A stretch of 64,000 nt of DNA from Scenedesmus sp. ARA3 (lineage: Eukaryota; Chlorophyta; Chlorophyceae; Sphaeropleales; Scenedesmaceae): contig RWJK01001842.1 in the NCBI GenBank assembly GCA_004335835.1, positions 124,001-188,000 on the forward strand. Reading direction: 5' to 3'. Positions 47,169 to 58,232 of this stretch are shown here, one piece after another. The position numbers and the translations under genes are program-made. Position 1 is the first letter of the stretch. The number at the start of each line of letters is the position of its first letter. The notes under the pieces are model-generated. The model was not told where the DNA came from, made no database searches, and worked only from the letters and a program-made list of their open reading frames with translations.

Positions 47169-48659
47169 GTGTGTGTTCAGCACCGGACTGCATGACCAGG
47201 GGCTGGTCGCTGGTTGGAAAGCACCACATGAGGCAGTGCGCAAGGTGACTGCAAGCAGGCTACATCCAGAGCTACAAGCCCTGGAGAACAGCCCCATAGG
47301 TGCAAGCAGTGCTGATGCTCTGTACAGCTCGCTCAAGCTGTACAAGTACCTAGTCTTGAAGAGAGGTTTGAAGTTGTATTACTACTCACCAGGGATGTGA
47401 GCCTTGCCCTGCTCCACGGTGCGGTGTGCGCCGGTCATGCCATGGGTGGCCTCATACTCGTTGGTGCCTGGGATGGCCTGCTTGATGCGCTCACCTGTAT
47501 TGCAGATAGAAGGAAGGGGCACAAACACATGAGGCAGATGGCATCAGCAAACGGAGTTGTGAGCAGCATTCACAGGCATGTGGGTGCAGCGCATGCAGCA
47601 TCAGCAGGTCTGCAAAGACATACACAGAGGCGTGATGGATGCGATGGGCAGCAAGAGATCCACCCCAACTTGAGGTGGGCAGCAAGAGTGCACCACACAG
47701 CCACGCGTTTGAAGCATTGCCCTGAGGCATAACAGCAGTAGCACTGCATGCTCTGGATGCAAGGCATGTGTGTGCAACAGTTCTGCAGCTGAGAGGGGAT
47801 TGTGCCACAGTGTCAGCGTTTGTGCAGCTGGCAAGCCACACTCACCCATGGTTGGCTGGCCCATGCCGGTAGTGTGGTGGGTGCCCATGCCTGCGCCTGT
47901 GCCCATGCCGGTGCCGTGCACCACGCCAGCCTGGGCCATGCGGTGCTCCTCAGTGCCTGCAGAAGGGGGCAGGGAGAGGTGCGGGGCAGCAGTGACGGCA
48001 GCACAAACAATGAACGCAGCAGTTGCCAGTTTGCATGAATTCCAGACAAAACCGTCTACCTCGAACCTTGCCGTGAGGGCTGCAAGCGGTGTGGGAGGAG
48101 CAGGTTTGTGCTGTAACCGTGCAATTCTGGCCAGCACTGTTGTGACCTGCGCAGAAAGCACAATTAACCAGTTGGCAAAGACCCCACACACCAGCAGCAG
48201 CAACACCAGCAGCAGCAGCAGCACCTTGCCTCACCTGGCACGTGCGTCTTCATCTGCTCCACGTTGTAGTGGGCGCGGTCCACGCCGTGTGTGGCCTGGT
48301 ACTCCTCGGTGCCTGGGATGTGCTCCTTGATGGTCTGGCCCATGGGCTTGCCTGTGTGGCAGCAGCAGCAGCAGCGACAGCAGCAACAGCAAGGGCAGCG
48401 GCGGTAACGTCAGATGCATATTGACCGATGTGCGGCATCACTTCGTGTGCAACTCTCTGTCGTGCGACTGCAGTCAACATATGCATGCATGGATGCATGC
48501 ATGTCATGCAGCAGCGCATGGATACTGCCAGTACAAGCAGCGCTGATGCTGGGGCCTGAGTAGCTGTAGCATCACATTTAAAAGCGTCTGTAGAAGTCTG
48601 GAGATGCTCTAAAACGCACCTGAGCCAGTGTTGTGCGCGTAGCCTGTGTGCCTGTCCAT
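46398..48659 (-). CDS. dehydrin-like (LEA group 2) protein, copy 1
   Basis: Exons 48620-48659, 48235-48351, 47846-47956, 47390-47494, 46897-47127 and 46398-46444; all phase 1; about 216 residues. It starts MDRHTGYAHNTGSG and ends TREHEAKKMAEGRF. Three K-segment-like blocks occur: GKPMGQTIKEHIPG, GERIKQAIPG and GEKKGLGEKIKEAIPG. Between them lie TE(E)Y/HxATHG linkers and (H)TTGMG repeats; exon 5 has five consecutive HTTGMG-type units. Each internal exon opens by completing a Gly codon. Role as for copy 2: a desiccation- or cold-stress protectant, from family knowledge. Exons 2 and 4 share the IPGT.EY.ATHG layout, implying exon duplication. Confidence 0.75.
46930..47085 (-). repeat. tandem HTTGMG-coding repeats
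   Basis: 18-bp units (sense GGCCACACTACCGGCATG) repeated in exon 5 of dehydrin-like copy 1. The four at about 46957-47025 are almost identical at DNA level. Confidence 0.9.
47132..47167. repeat. CAG/CTG tract at 3' splice site of dehydrin exon 5
   Basis: Twelve triplets, CTG on the sense strand, ending about 5 nt before the acceptor of exon 5. Confidence 0.9.
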
Positions 48660-49342
48660 GCTGACGATCGAGAGTCTGGATACGAACGAGAGATGCTGCG
48701 GCAGATGTGAGACGCGCTGTGTACAGTTAACTGCTTTGATTTCAGATGTCAAGAATACGTCTCAGGAATACTCACAAACAACCCGCTATATAGTTTGCTT
48801 GCAGAAAGCTGACGGTGTGTACTCGCATATTGACAGGACGTGACGCGCACCATGCCACCGTGGCAGTCCAAGGCATGGAGCCGTTGAATTAGACGCGATG
48901 ACGTTCGGCGGATGAACACCGTTAGACGTAGTTGAAGTCGACCCATTTAAGTATGCCTTCTCGCTTTGTTGCAGAGGCCTGCCATGTGGGCAGCCCGACA
49001 CCTTGCTGCGATAGGGACACGTGTCGTGAGAGGCGTTGTTCTGTCACTCGTCAAAGGGGACGTGGTGGAAGAGCTTTATCAGACTATGTTACAGTGAACA
49101 AAACTGATGTTGTAGATAGTTTTCGCAGCAGCCATGCTACTAGATCCGGGCCGGTGACTGCAGCGGTGCAATTGCCTGCAACTGTCCTGTCCTGAGCAGT
49201 GCAGTTGTGCGCAATTAAACAGCAAAGGCAACGCGTAAACATCGACAACATATCAGCAGTGCCATTTTACACGTTTGTTCACATGCCAAGACTGCGCAGG
49301 CCTGACTGAGCCCCTGCCATTCCAGGTCCCACTTGCAGATGG
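48660..49342. other. spacer between dehydrin-like copy 1 and prolyl hydroxylase
   Basis: Promoter of dehydrin-like copy 1 and 3' flank of the prolyl hydroxylase (minus-strand TGTAA near 49090). CAG/CTG repeats are absent. No gene recognised. Confidence 0.5.
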
Positions 49343-52300
49343 CTAACGCCTGGTGCTGTTGCCCAAGTGCCTGTCACTGTCCATGTCATCTTCCTCATAC
49401 ACCAGGAATCCAGCTTTGCGCCTGTTCTCATTGTAACAGGCCTTGTCAGCAGCCGCACACACAGTGCAGCTGCCGCAGGCGCGAGCGCACTTGCCAGCAC
49501 CACCAATGTCACCCACCTGCAGCAGTAGCAGCAGCAGCAGGGCGGGCGGTGGGTTGTAGAACTCTTGCGCACGCATACAGTGGAGTGCCTTCAAAACACT
49601 GTAAACATGAGCAGCTTCAACTGCATCCACATACTCCTAATTCCTTGCCTTGCCAGTTCCATGCTCATCTCCAATACGAAATGCTCTTTGTATGTCATCT
49701 GCTGTGCTCAGTGCATGGCTCCATGGAGCAACCAGTTCAACAGAGCACAATAAACAACACACAATCCACGCACAAAACAACATCAACATATCATCACAAG
49801 CGTTTATACAATAAAGATTCACAAACTGCACATGCCCCTCACCATAAACTTTGCGTTCTTCTTGCACTCCCCAGATTTGGCCCACTCCTCGCAGCGCTTG
49901 TCATAATCCTTGCACAGTCCTGGGTCAATGACCTCGTACGGCTCAGTGTTGCCGTATGTCTCGGCTGCAGCAGCAGCAGCAGCGGCAGCAGCAGCAGCAG
50001 TGTGACTGGAGTTCAGCACGATGCGGGCAGCAGGGCAGTAGATGCAAGGAGTGCCGCACGAGTAGCCCACCCACAAAACTGATGTTGCTAAGAACGTGGC
50101 TGGTACAGCGTTGCCAGCGTAGTGAGCATGTGCTGCTTACGTCTGAAGGGCCGACCGTGGATCCACTTGGTTGCTGTCCACTTGACCCCCTTGAGCACCG
50201 GGCAGCCGGTGTGCATTGAGTAGGAGTCCTGCCGGGTGCCGTCTGGGTGCACAGACCAGAACATAAACGCATCACCCTGCAACAGCAGCAGCAGCAGCAG
50301 TGGTGGCGGCAGCGGCGCATACAGTAGTGACATAGGCTGGCACGGCCGCTTGGTGCAGGGAAGAAAGCTCAGCTGCTGATTCTATCCGTGCTGCGGATCG
50401 TCAGACTTGCAGCAGCACAAATTTCCCACCCACATTTCTTGGCTTGAAGACCACAGATGGGCTGCCACCACCGCCCACAACAAGCCGATCAATGCATCAG
50501 AAAAAAAAACTTAGGTGTGTACCTTGGCAAATAGCTGCTGCCCGCTCACCCTTTTAGGTTTGAAAGCCACTGAGCCCCGTGCGCAGGGTGAGAAGGGCCC
50601 CAGCTTCTGATTGAACCCGGGACTGCAGATTGTCACACTTGCAGCAGCGCAAACTTTCTAGGCCCACTCACCTTCCTGGGCTTGAAGGCCACTGAGCCGC
50701 GTGCGCAGGGTGAGAAGGGCCCCAGCTTGCCCGGCAGCGAGCTGTCCACCCAGTGGTTGCTGTCAGGGAAGGCCGTCTCGCCACCCTCGGGAACATCTGC
50801 GGCAGCGGCAGCAGCAGCAGCAGCAGTGGTGGTGGTAGTGGCAGCAGCAGCGGCAGCAAAGGCAGGCATAAGCTGCTGCTGCTGCTCCTGACGGGGCAGG
50901 AGTTTAAGCACGTAATTGAGTGACGTCAGCAGTACAATCATGCGGAGCTGGCTGACAACAAAACACACCAGCTGGCTGACATGGCTAGACACCAGCGTAA
51001 CCGCGCACTGTCAACAGTGCAGCAGCACATAGTGCTGAGGTAAGCTTGCGCTGTGGCGTCTCTAGCCCGCCGCGTTGTTGTTGCAGTACAAATGCTGCAG
51101 TGTGGCTCACCGTTGAGGTACAGCAGCACAGTGCACAGGCGCGGCCCTGCCACATCATCACTCAGTGAGTCCATGTGAGGCTTGTACTGCTGCCCTTCTC
51201 CGTACCGCAGCACCTGCACAGCAGTACAATCAGCAGCACATTCAGCTGTGCAAACACAAGAGTGGCTTGATCCTGGGCATGCGCTGCTGGCCCTTAAATT
51301 TCTGCAGACCCCTGCTTGACGATGCAAGTGGTGCAGCTGATCATTCTGCCACACCTAGCAGGCACAGTAGATGCTGCAGAGCCCACTCCAAGCATTGTGC
51401 TGCTGCTGCTGCTGCTACTGTCCTGTGTGGCAATACAAACCGCAGTTGGCACTCCCTTCAGCTAGCAGGCGGGCATGCAGGCGGGCAGACTCGCTGAGCA
51501 CTGTCACTCCCCGTGCAGCAGCCCACCGGCAGGCAGACAGCCATGCAGGCCCACACAGCGCACTGCACCACAACTTTTGCCAGCGCATCGGCAGGCAGGC
51601 AGCTAATCAGTCAAGCAGGCAGGCAGGCAGGCCCACACACTGCAACACGCACCCCCCAGGCCCACTGCGCACTGCAACCACCCCTGCCCCTCAGCGCACC
51701 TGCAGGTCCTCTCCGTTGGTTGCAATACAAACAAGCACCCGTTGGCTCAATTCCCCCAGCAGGCAGGCAGGCTGGCAGGCAGGCTCACACACTCCACCAC
51801 GCATCCCCTCACACACTCCACCACGCATCCCCTCAGGCTCACACACTCCACCACGCATCCCCTCAGGCTCACACACTCCACCACGCATCCCCTCAGGCTC
51901 ACACACTCCACCACGCATCCCCTCAGGCTCACACACTCCACCACGCATCCCCTCAGGCTCACACACTCCACCACGCATCCCCTCAGGCTCACACACTCCA
52001 CCACGCATCCCCTCAGNNNNNNNNNNNNNNNNNNNNNNNNNNNCAGGCTCACACACTCCACCACGCATCCCCTCAGGCTCACACACTCCACCACGCATCC
52101 CCTCAGCGCACCTGCAGGTCCTCCCCGTTGATGGGTGGGATCTGCGCCCACTGCGCCAGCCGCGCCTCAATGCCCTCCATCACCCCATCAGCCTTGCGCC
52201 TGGTGCATGGAAGGTGAAGAGAGAGAAGGGCATGTGTTGCATGCAGAGTGGCAGGTACAAAGCAGGGCCACTCTGCGCGTGTGACGGCTGGCAGCAGTGC

Positions 52301-54018
52301 AGCAAGCATGGCACAGCAGGCTGCAGGGATGGCACTGGGTGGCAGCGCAGGGCCGGGCAAGACAGGTGATGAGCAAACGGACAAGCCGTGCCGCAGCTGG
52401 GTGATTGTTTGGCCTGCTGCTGCTGCTGCTGCTGCTGCTCCTGTTGCTGCTGCTGCTGCTGGCTGTCTCCTGTCCGAGTGCGCAGCCCCTCACTTTATGA
52501 ATGTGCCATATGACGTGCGGTAGCCGTCATACACACTTTGGCCACCAGCGCCGACCACAGTGGAGCGCTTCAACTGCACACACAGCCGGCAGCAGCAGCA
52601 GCAACAGCAACATCAGCACACCAATCGGGTCAGCAGGATCATGCATGCTACATATGCGATTGCATACTGCCTCGCCACCACAAATGGTTGAACATGCGCT
52701 TTGAAGCTCCACAAGGCGTGACGACTCAACCTCTCCCACAACCATCAAGGCAAGAACTTGCCCTCCCACTGCTCACAGGCTGCCTGCTGTTGCTGCTGAT
52801 GTGCTTCTACTGCAGCTGTTGCTGCCAGAAATCCTGTGTCCCTGCTGCTGCTCCTGCGGCATAACCCAGCTGCAGTGCTTTGGGCACCCGGCAAGCACAG
52901 CAGACGCCGCTGGTCCTCCCCGCTGCCATGCTTTTTGTTTGCTTGTTCATGCGCTGCTGCCTGATGCTGTGTGTGAATGCGCTGCTGCCTGATGCTGTGT
53001 GTGAATGCGCTGCTGCCTGATGCTGTGTGCTCTGCTGCTGCTCACTGTTGGTGCTGCCAGCTTCTTGATGTGCTCTGCCTCTGCATCACTCAGGAAGTTG
53101 TGGTAGATGAATGCGCGCGGCTTCCATGACACTACCTCAATCCTGCGAGCAGCAGACATCAAGAAATTGAGCGGCAGGCAGCACAATGAGCAGCAGACAA
53201 TCAAATGACACTACCTGTATCCTGTAAGCTGCAGCAGACATCAAGGAGATGTGCACCAGACAACACAATGTGCGGCAAGAAAGTGGGGAGGTGCTGTTAG
53301 TCTTTGTTGTGTCTCAGGGGCAAGTGATGCTTGTTTGGCTTTGGCTGCTACATGAAAGACAGGCTACTGTGCTGGTCCTGCAGCGTGCTGGAAGGTGGAT
53401 GAACTGTGCCACTACTATTACTGTGCCCAGGGCAACATGTAGCGCTTCGGTGGATACACAGCTGTGCTGCTTCTGCTGCTGCTGATGTATGTTCTAGAGG
53501 GTGTGCAGGAGTTCAGGTGAGCTCAGGAGCAACCAGCAGTGCTTTTCTTCGGTGATGAAAAGTTTCCACGTCAAGCACGATAAGCATACAGCGCAGCATG
53601 ATGCCCTCAGCACGTCTGCTGAGCTTTTGATTCTCACCACTTCTTCTTTCCTGCATGCTGTCCCTGCAGGACACAACGCATTGATTAGTGTCACAAGTTG
53701 CAGAATGAGATCATAACAACTGCGGTGCATCTCAATTGGGCAGCTGAAAGCAGCTTTGAACAAGTGGCAAATGCATTCAGCTGCACATTGCTGCAGCAAG
53801 TTGCTGCGTATGCCTTTGCCTCTCACCTCCTCTTCGGATGCTGGCTTGTAACTTTCACCTTGCCAGCCTACGAACAATTCTTGCGACTGTGTGTTGAGCG
53901 CTCTAGCGCTGCTGTTTCCCCCGTTGAGTGCTGCTGCCAGCAGCAGCAGCAGCAGCACCACTGTTTCGAGCAGGCTGCCTCGCCCGCCTGGACGCAACAC
54001 TCCACGCTTCAACATCAC
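49343..54018 (-). CDS. prolyl 4-hydroxylase with C-terminal ShKT-like domain
   Basis: Ten exons: 53827-54018, 53638-53663, 53046-53142, 52494-52573, 52112-52199, 51111-51213, 50672-50796, 50141-50276, 49843-49964 and 49343-49516; 380 residues, all phases consistent. A signal anchor (LLETVVLLLLLLAAAL) lies near residue 16-31. The 2-oxoglutarate/Fe(II) dioxygenase domain runs from EVVSWKPRAFIYHNFLS through LKRSTVVG and SYGTF to TATKWIHGRPF. Iron ligands: His174 and Asp176 (PHMDS) and His259 (SMHTGCP); the 2-oxoglutarate Lys is 269. Cysteines CKDY..C..WA..GEC, then CARACGSC, form a ShKT-type module, a disulphide domain common at the end of plant and algal P4Hs; it is not a toxin here. It should hydroxylate proline in cell-wall hydroxyproline-rich proteins in the ER/Golgi. 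Exon 2 is only 26 nt. Confidence 0.93.
50436..50607 (-). repeat. copies of P4H exon 7 3' edge
   Basis: 50545-50607 repeats the end of exon 7 (FSPCARGSVAFKP) with a working-looking GTGAGC donor. A more decayed copy lies at about 50436-50470. The real edge is 50672-50720. Shared intron sequence (CTTGCAGCAGC.CAAA) shows the duplicated unit spans the exon-intron junction. Confidence 0.85.
51692..51720 (-). repeat. copy of P4H exon 5 3' edge
   Basis: Matches 52104-52132 (codons for NGEDLQ and the GTGCGC donor) with one substitution. The two lie on either side of the 30-bp minisatellite. Confidence 0.85.
51779..52105. repeat. 30-bp minisatellite with assembly gap
   Basis: About ten visible copies of a unit containing CAGGCTCACACACTCCACCA and CGCATCCCCT, nearly identical, with 27 unknown bases at 52017-52043. 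One unit near the start lacks the leading CAGG. The array sits in intron 5 of the prolyl hydroxylase, directly beside the donor of exon 5. Confidence 0.95.
53203..53245 (-). repeat. copy of P4H exon 3 5' edge
   Basis: Resembles 53124-53168 (acceptor plus codons for IEVVS) with small changes (CTGCGAGCAGC becomes CTGTAAGCTGC). The copy lies upstream of the real exon on the sense strand. Confidence 0.8.
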
Positions 54019-55078
54019 GTATGTCTCCGAGACAACATCAGCAATTCAACCACAAACGCCTACACAATCGACAGATCCAGGGGTACGACAAACTACAGTG
54101 CGTGAGGAGAATAGTACCTACGTGAGGCGACGGCTATGCTTGTAAAATGTAGTCGAGCTTGTAATCAGGTGGTTCCCTGACGTGTCAGGAACACGTGTGT
54201 TCTCGGCCCCAGTGTTTTACAGGCTGAGCCCAGCAGGTTTGATTGGGCATGCTGCAGTCAGCTGTGCCAGCATCTCCTCATACTCAGTTATCAAGATAAG
54301 TCAGCCCAATTTGGTTGCTGCAACATGCTCTGTTGAGATGGTGCCACCTCGATAGATGTAGCCAGCCTGATGCTGATGCAGAACAGCAAACGCAATGTCC
54401 TTCAAACTCCTACTGCTGCTTGGATGTGCACAGAAGGACAATAATGTTGCACCAGACGCTTTGCTCACATGCAGTGAAGGGCTGCTCTTGCCTCTTGCCC
54501 CTTGCACACACACGTGCGCAGCTCAGGTCAAGCAGACCGGGCCGGTTCCAGGTACGGCGTGCTGCGTTCATAAACAGCGACCTTTACAATATTGATGTTA
54601 AATAAATTTTATCGTGGCCATTGTTGAGACCGGCCGCAACAGGCAAAGAGAGCGCTGGTCACTCCAGTTCCCAGCTGTTCCCTGGGCTGTCTGTCTCTGC
54701 CGTTGTTTCTTACTTGAAGAAGTTCAATTCACTTCTGCTCTGATATCTGATATCTTCAAAGCACAGTCAAACGATGATACGCTGAAGCAATAGAACTGTA
54801 CCTAAAGCCTGCCTTTCTCTATCCCAGCGCCAGCTTCCCCACAGTCATGGATATTCAACAATTTGTTAAACAGTTTATATGAGTTGTTACGACTATGCAT
54901 TAAAGTTGGATGTTCTGTGCCAGTGATCTCGCACTTGCACCTGCTTCTGGGTGGTGACAGCCGTTCATTAATATTATTTTTTAACCTATTACAACTCGCT
55001 GTACCCGACAGTCTGTTCGCCAACAGTCGCAACCAAACCAACGCACAGGTTCACATCGCATAGGACAATCAACACACC
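54019..55078. promoter_or_regulatory. divergent intergenic region, P4H and LRR genes
   Basis: 1060 bp between two genes starting in opposite directions. It is almost free of triplet repeats and AT-richer than the genes. An ACACGTGT palindrome (G-box core) lies near 54190. A shared promoter is inferred from layout only. Confidence 0.4.
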
Positions 55079-57547
55079 ATGCTTCGTCCACGCGGGGGTC
55101 GCTGCATCGCAGTAATTATAGCAGTAGGAACTTTAGGGCTGATTCTGCAGGCGCAGGCGCAGGTTACGGTGCCACAAATCGACATCCTGGCGCAGAAAGG
55201 CTGCAGTGGTGGTGGCACCGCGCTGGTGCCCAACATGCAGGACTGCGTGGTTGATGAGGTCATGGGATCGAATGGCACCCTCTCATTTACGTTCAACGTT
55301 GGCCCGAAGGCCAAGCACTCGCTGCTGCTGACGTTGAGGAGTGTGGGAGGAGCTGCTGTCATGTAAGTGGTGGCAACTTCCATGGGCCTAGAAGACAGCC
55401 TTTGGATAGCTGCAGCAATATAGACCGCAACATGAGCAGTTGTGATAAGATTTGCTGATCATGCACTGGATCAAGGGGAAGTGCATGTGTTGTGTCACTA
55501 GCAGTAGTTACACTGCAGTAGCAGCAGCAGCAAACAATGAGGGTGTTACCACCAGGTAAGCCAGCATTTATGTCATGCACAAAATAAGAAGCAAGTTGGT
55601 TGTCCTGCAAAGTGACGGGTTGCAGAAGGTCTGGCCGACAGTCCCAGCACCTGAACAGGAAGGTAACAGCAGCTGCAGTGCATGCAACTCGCACGGTGCT
55701 CGCAACAGTCCATGCGAAGCACGCTGCTGCATGATTTGCCATCCAAATCTTCTATCTGCCATTGCGGCTGCTGCTTCTGACGTTGTTGTCACTGCTGCAT
55801 GCTCCTCTGCTCTCATTGCTGGTCCGGCTGCTCACTCCCGCTGCCTATGCTGCATCCAACTCTGCGTGACACTGCTGTACAACACGAAGCACGGTGCCAT
55901 AATGCTGCTGCTCAGCATGCTCACTGCCTCTGCCTCACGCGACTGCGTCTTCAACACTTCCGCAGGCATGTGTACAACAAGAAGGACAGCGCGCACACCA
56001 GCCACTTGTGCAAACACTGCTCTACCTGCTGCCCTCGCTGCTGACGTCACTGCCCCTGCCGCATGTAACACTGCCTGTCACACCGACGACACAACTGCAG
56101 GCGGCTGTACAACAAGAAGGACACTGCGCAGAACGGCCAGGTGGTGTACTACAATGATGCAGTCACCGAGTCCTTCCTGCGCGTGCCCGCCAGCGAGCTG
56201 GGCCCTGGGCAGTACACGCTGGTGGTGCAGGGCATGGGCGGAGCAACGCAGAAGATCCTGCTGTACCTGCGGGTAGGGTTTTAGTGCTTCTAGGGTAGAT
56301 TTTAGTGTTTCTAGGGTAACGCTTTAGTGTTTCTAGGGCCTACGGGGCAGTAAACGCTGGTGTGTACAGGGCATGGGCGGCGCAACACAGAAGATCCTGA
56401 TGTACCTGCGGGTAGGGTTTTAGTGATTCTAGGGTAAGGTTTTAGTGACTTTGGTGCCTGCAGGGCAGTACACGCTGGTGATGCAGGGCATGGGAGGAGG
56501 AGCAACGCAGAACATCTTGCTGTACCTGCGGGTAGGGTTTTTGGAGGCGGCAGTTCAGGATGCAGGGCGTAGATTAGGTCTGGCACATGTGTCTAGCGCT
56601 TGTTGGGCAAGAGTACGAAGAGGCAACACAAATGATGCTTGTCAAATGACATGAGAGATGATTGCTGAGGCAGTGCCATGTTGCTGATCATCAGCACCTG
56701 CACCTGCTGGCTGCAACACACCTGCTGCTCGCCTGCAGGTCCAGACGCCTGCTGCTGCTTAACTAGTAGCAGCAGGCCGCGGCTCAGTTGCTGCATGGCT
56801 GAGTAGCGTGGTTGTGTTGGAGAGCAGTTGGTATGCGCCAGCAGCGATGCATCCTATCACTGCATCATCATGTGCATCTGCATCTGGCCTGATCTTGCTG
56901 CAACACACCTGCTGCTCGCCTGCAGGTCCAGACGCCTGCTGCTGGCGCCAGGCTGGCCCCTGCTGACAAGGGTGCCCTGGTGTCCATCATGCGCGAGTGC
57001 TGCCCCAAGCAGAAGGGGCCCATGTCCCCGGAGATCTGCACCACCTTGTGAGTGTTGATATTTACTATCCTCTCAGAAATATATTATGTTCTTTATGTGA
57101 TAAATTGGCTGCTTTGTTGCTTTGTTGCGAACATGAGACATAAGCAGTGTTCTGCTGTGGCCCCCAAGCAGAAGGGGCCCATGTCCCCGGAGATCTGCAC
57201 CACCTTGTAAGTGATGGATCTTGATTATGTTCTTTTAAAGTATCTGTAGGATGTCCTGTGATGTTGTGGGCATAAGACAGATGCAATGTTCTGCTGATGA
57301 CCGTGTTGCTGTTTGTTGCCATTGCTGCGGTGTATATGTACCACAGTACTTTGTGAGGCATACAAAAGGCGCAGCAGAGCAGTACTTGGTGCAGGGGGTC
57401 GCATGCATGGCCCGAGCTGCTGGTGTGCCAACTGTGCCACACGTCAACACAGATCTGCAGTGTTAGAGAAGCGGTAATGTGTGCATCACAATCAGCAGCT
57501 GTCACAGCCGGCTCTGAAGTTGGCATCGTTAGCTGACTGTAACGTTG

Positions 57548-57640
<93 letters not shown>

Positions 57641-58172
57641 GCTCCTGCGTGCAGCCTGCCTGCTGCGCTGAATGCCAAGCAGCCTGAGGACGACCTGTGC
57701 AACGTGGGCGACTTTGTGTGCGATGAGGACGGCCACCTGCAAAAGATTGACTTCAGCAACGCAGGTGTGCTGTGGCAGCAGCAGCAGCAGCAGTAGCAGT
57801 GCACGCATGCCGTGCGGCATCGAGGCAGCCGCGACTGCATGGAGTTGACACCTGCTTCCCTCAAAGCAATCACTGTACCCTGCCACAGCAGACCTCTTCC
57901 GGCGCTTCCCTGTGCAGTGCTCGCCTCCATAGCAACTCTGGGTGTCCCTTACACCAGCATTCTGTAGCATCTGATCTGCACTTCTCATGCTATGTTGTTG
58001 TCCTTGGTTCTGTCTCTGCTGCTGCTGCTGTTGCTGTTGCTGCCATGCAGGCCTGGTGTGCCCCAAGGGCTTCCCTGCAGCCTTTGGCAGCTTCCCTGCC
58101 CTTGAGACGCTCATGCTGCGCTACAACGACTTCAGCGGGGACACCCTCACAAACGTGGCTGAGGTGCGCCCG

Positions 58173-58232
<60 letters not shown>

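Noticed and set aside
43684..48659. Reading both dehydrin-like units as one gene
   Set aside because: A second MDR-type start (45149) and a proper terminal exon for the upstream unit (46398-46444) were found, each in phase, so two genes fit better.
49343..49964. ShKT-like cysteine domain as a toxin gene
   Set aside because: It is the C-terminal module of a prolyl 4-hydroxylase, a common arrangement in plants and algae.
51779..52105. Evenly spaced 30-bp units resembling a CRISPR array
   Set aside because: The units are contiguous and identical, without variable spacers, and lie in an intron of a eukaryotic gene.
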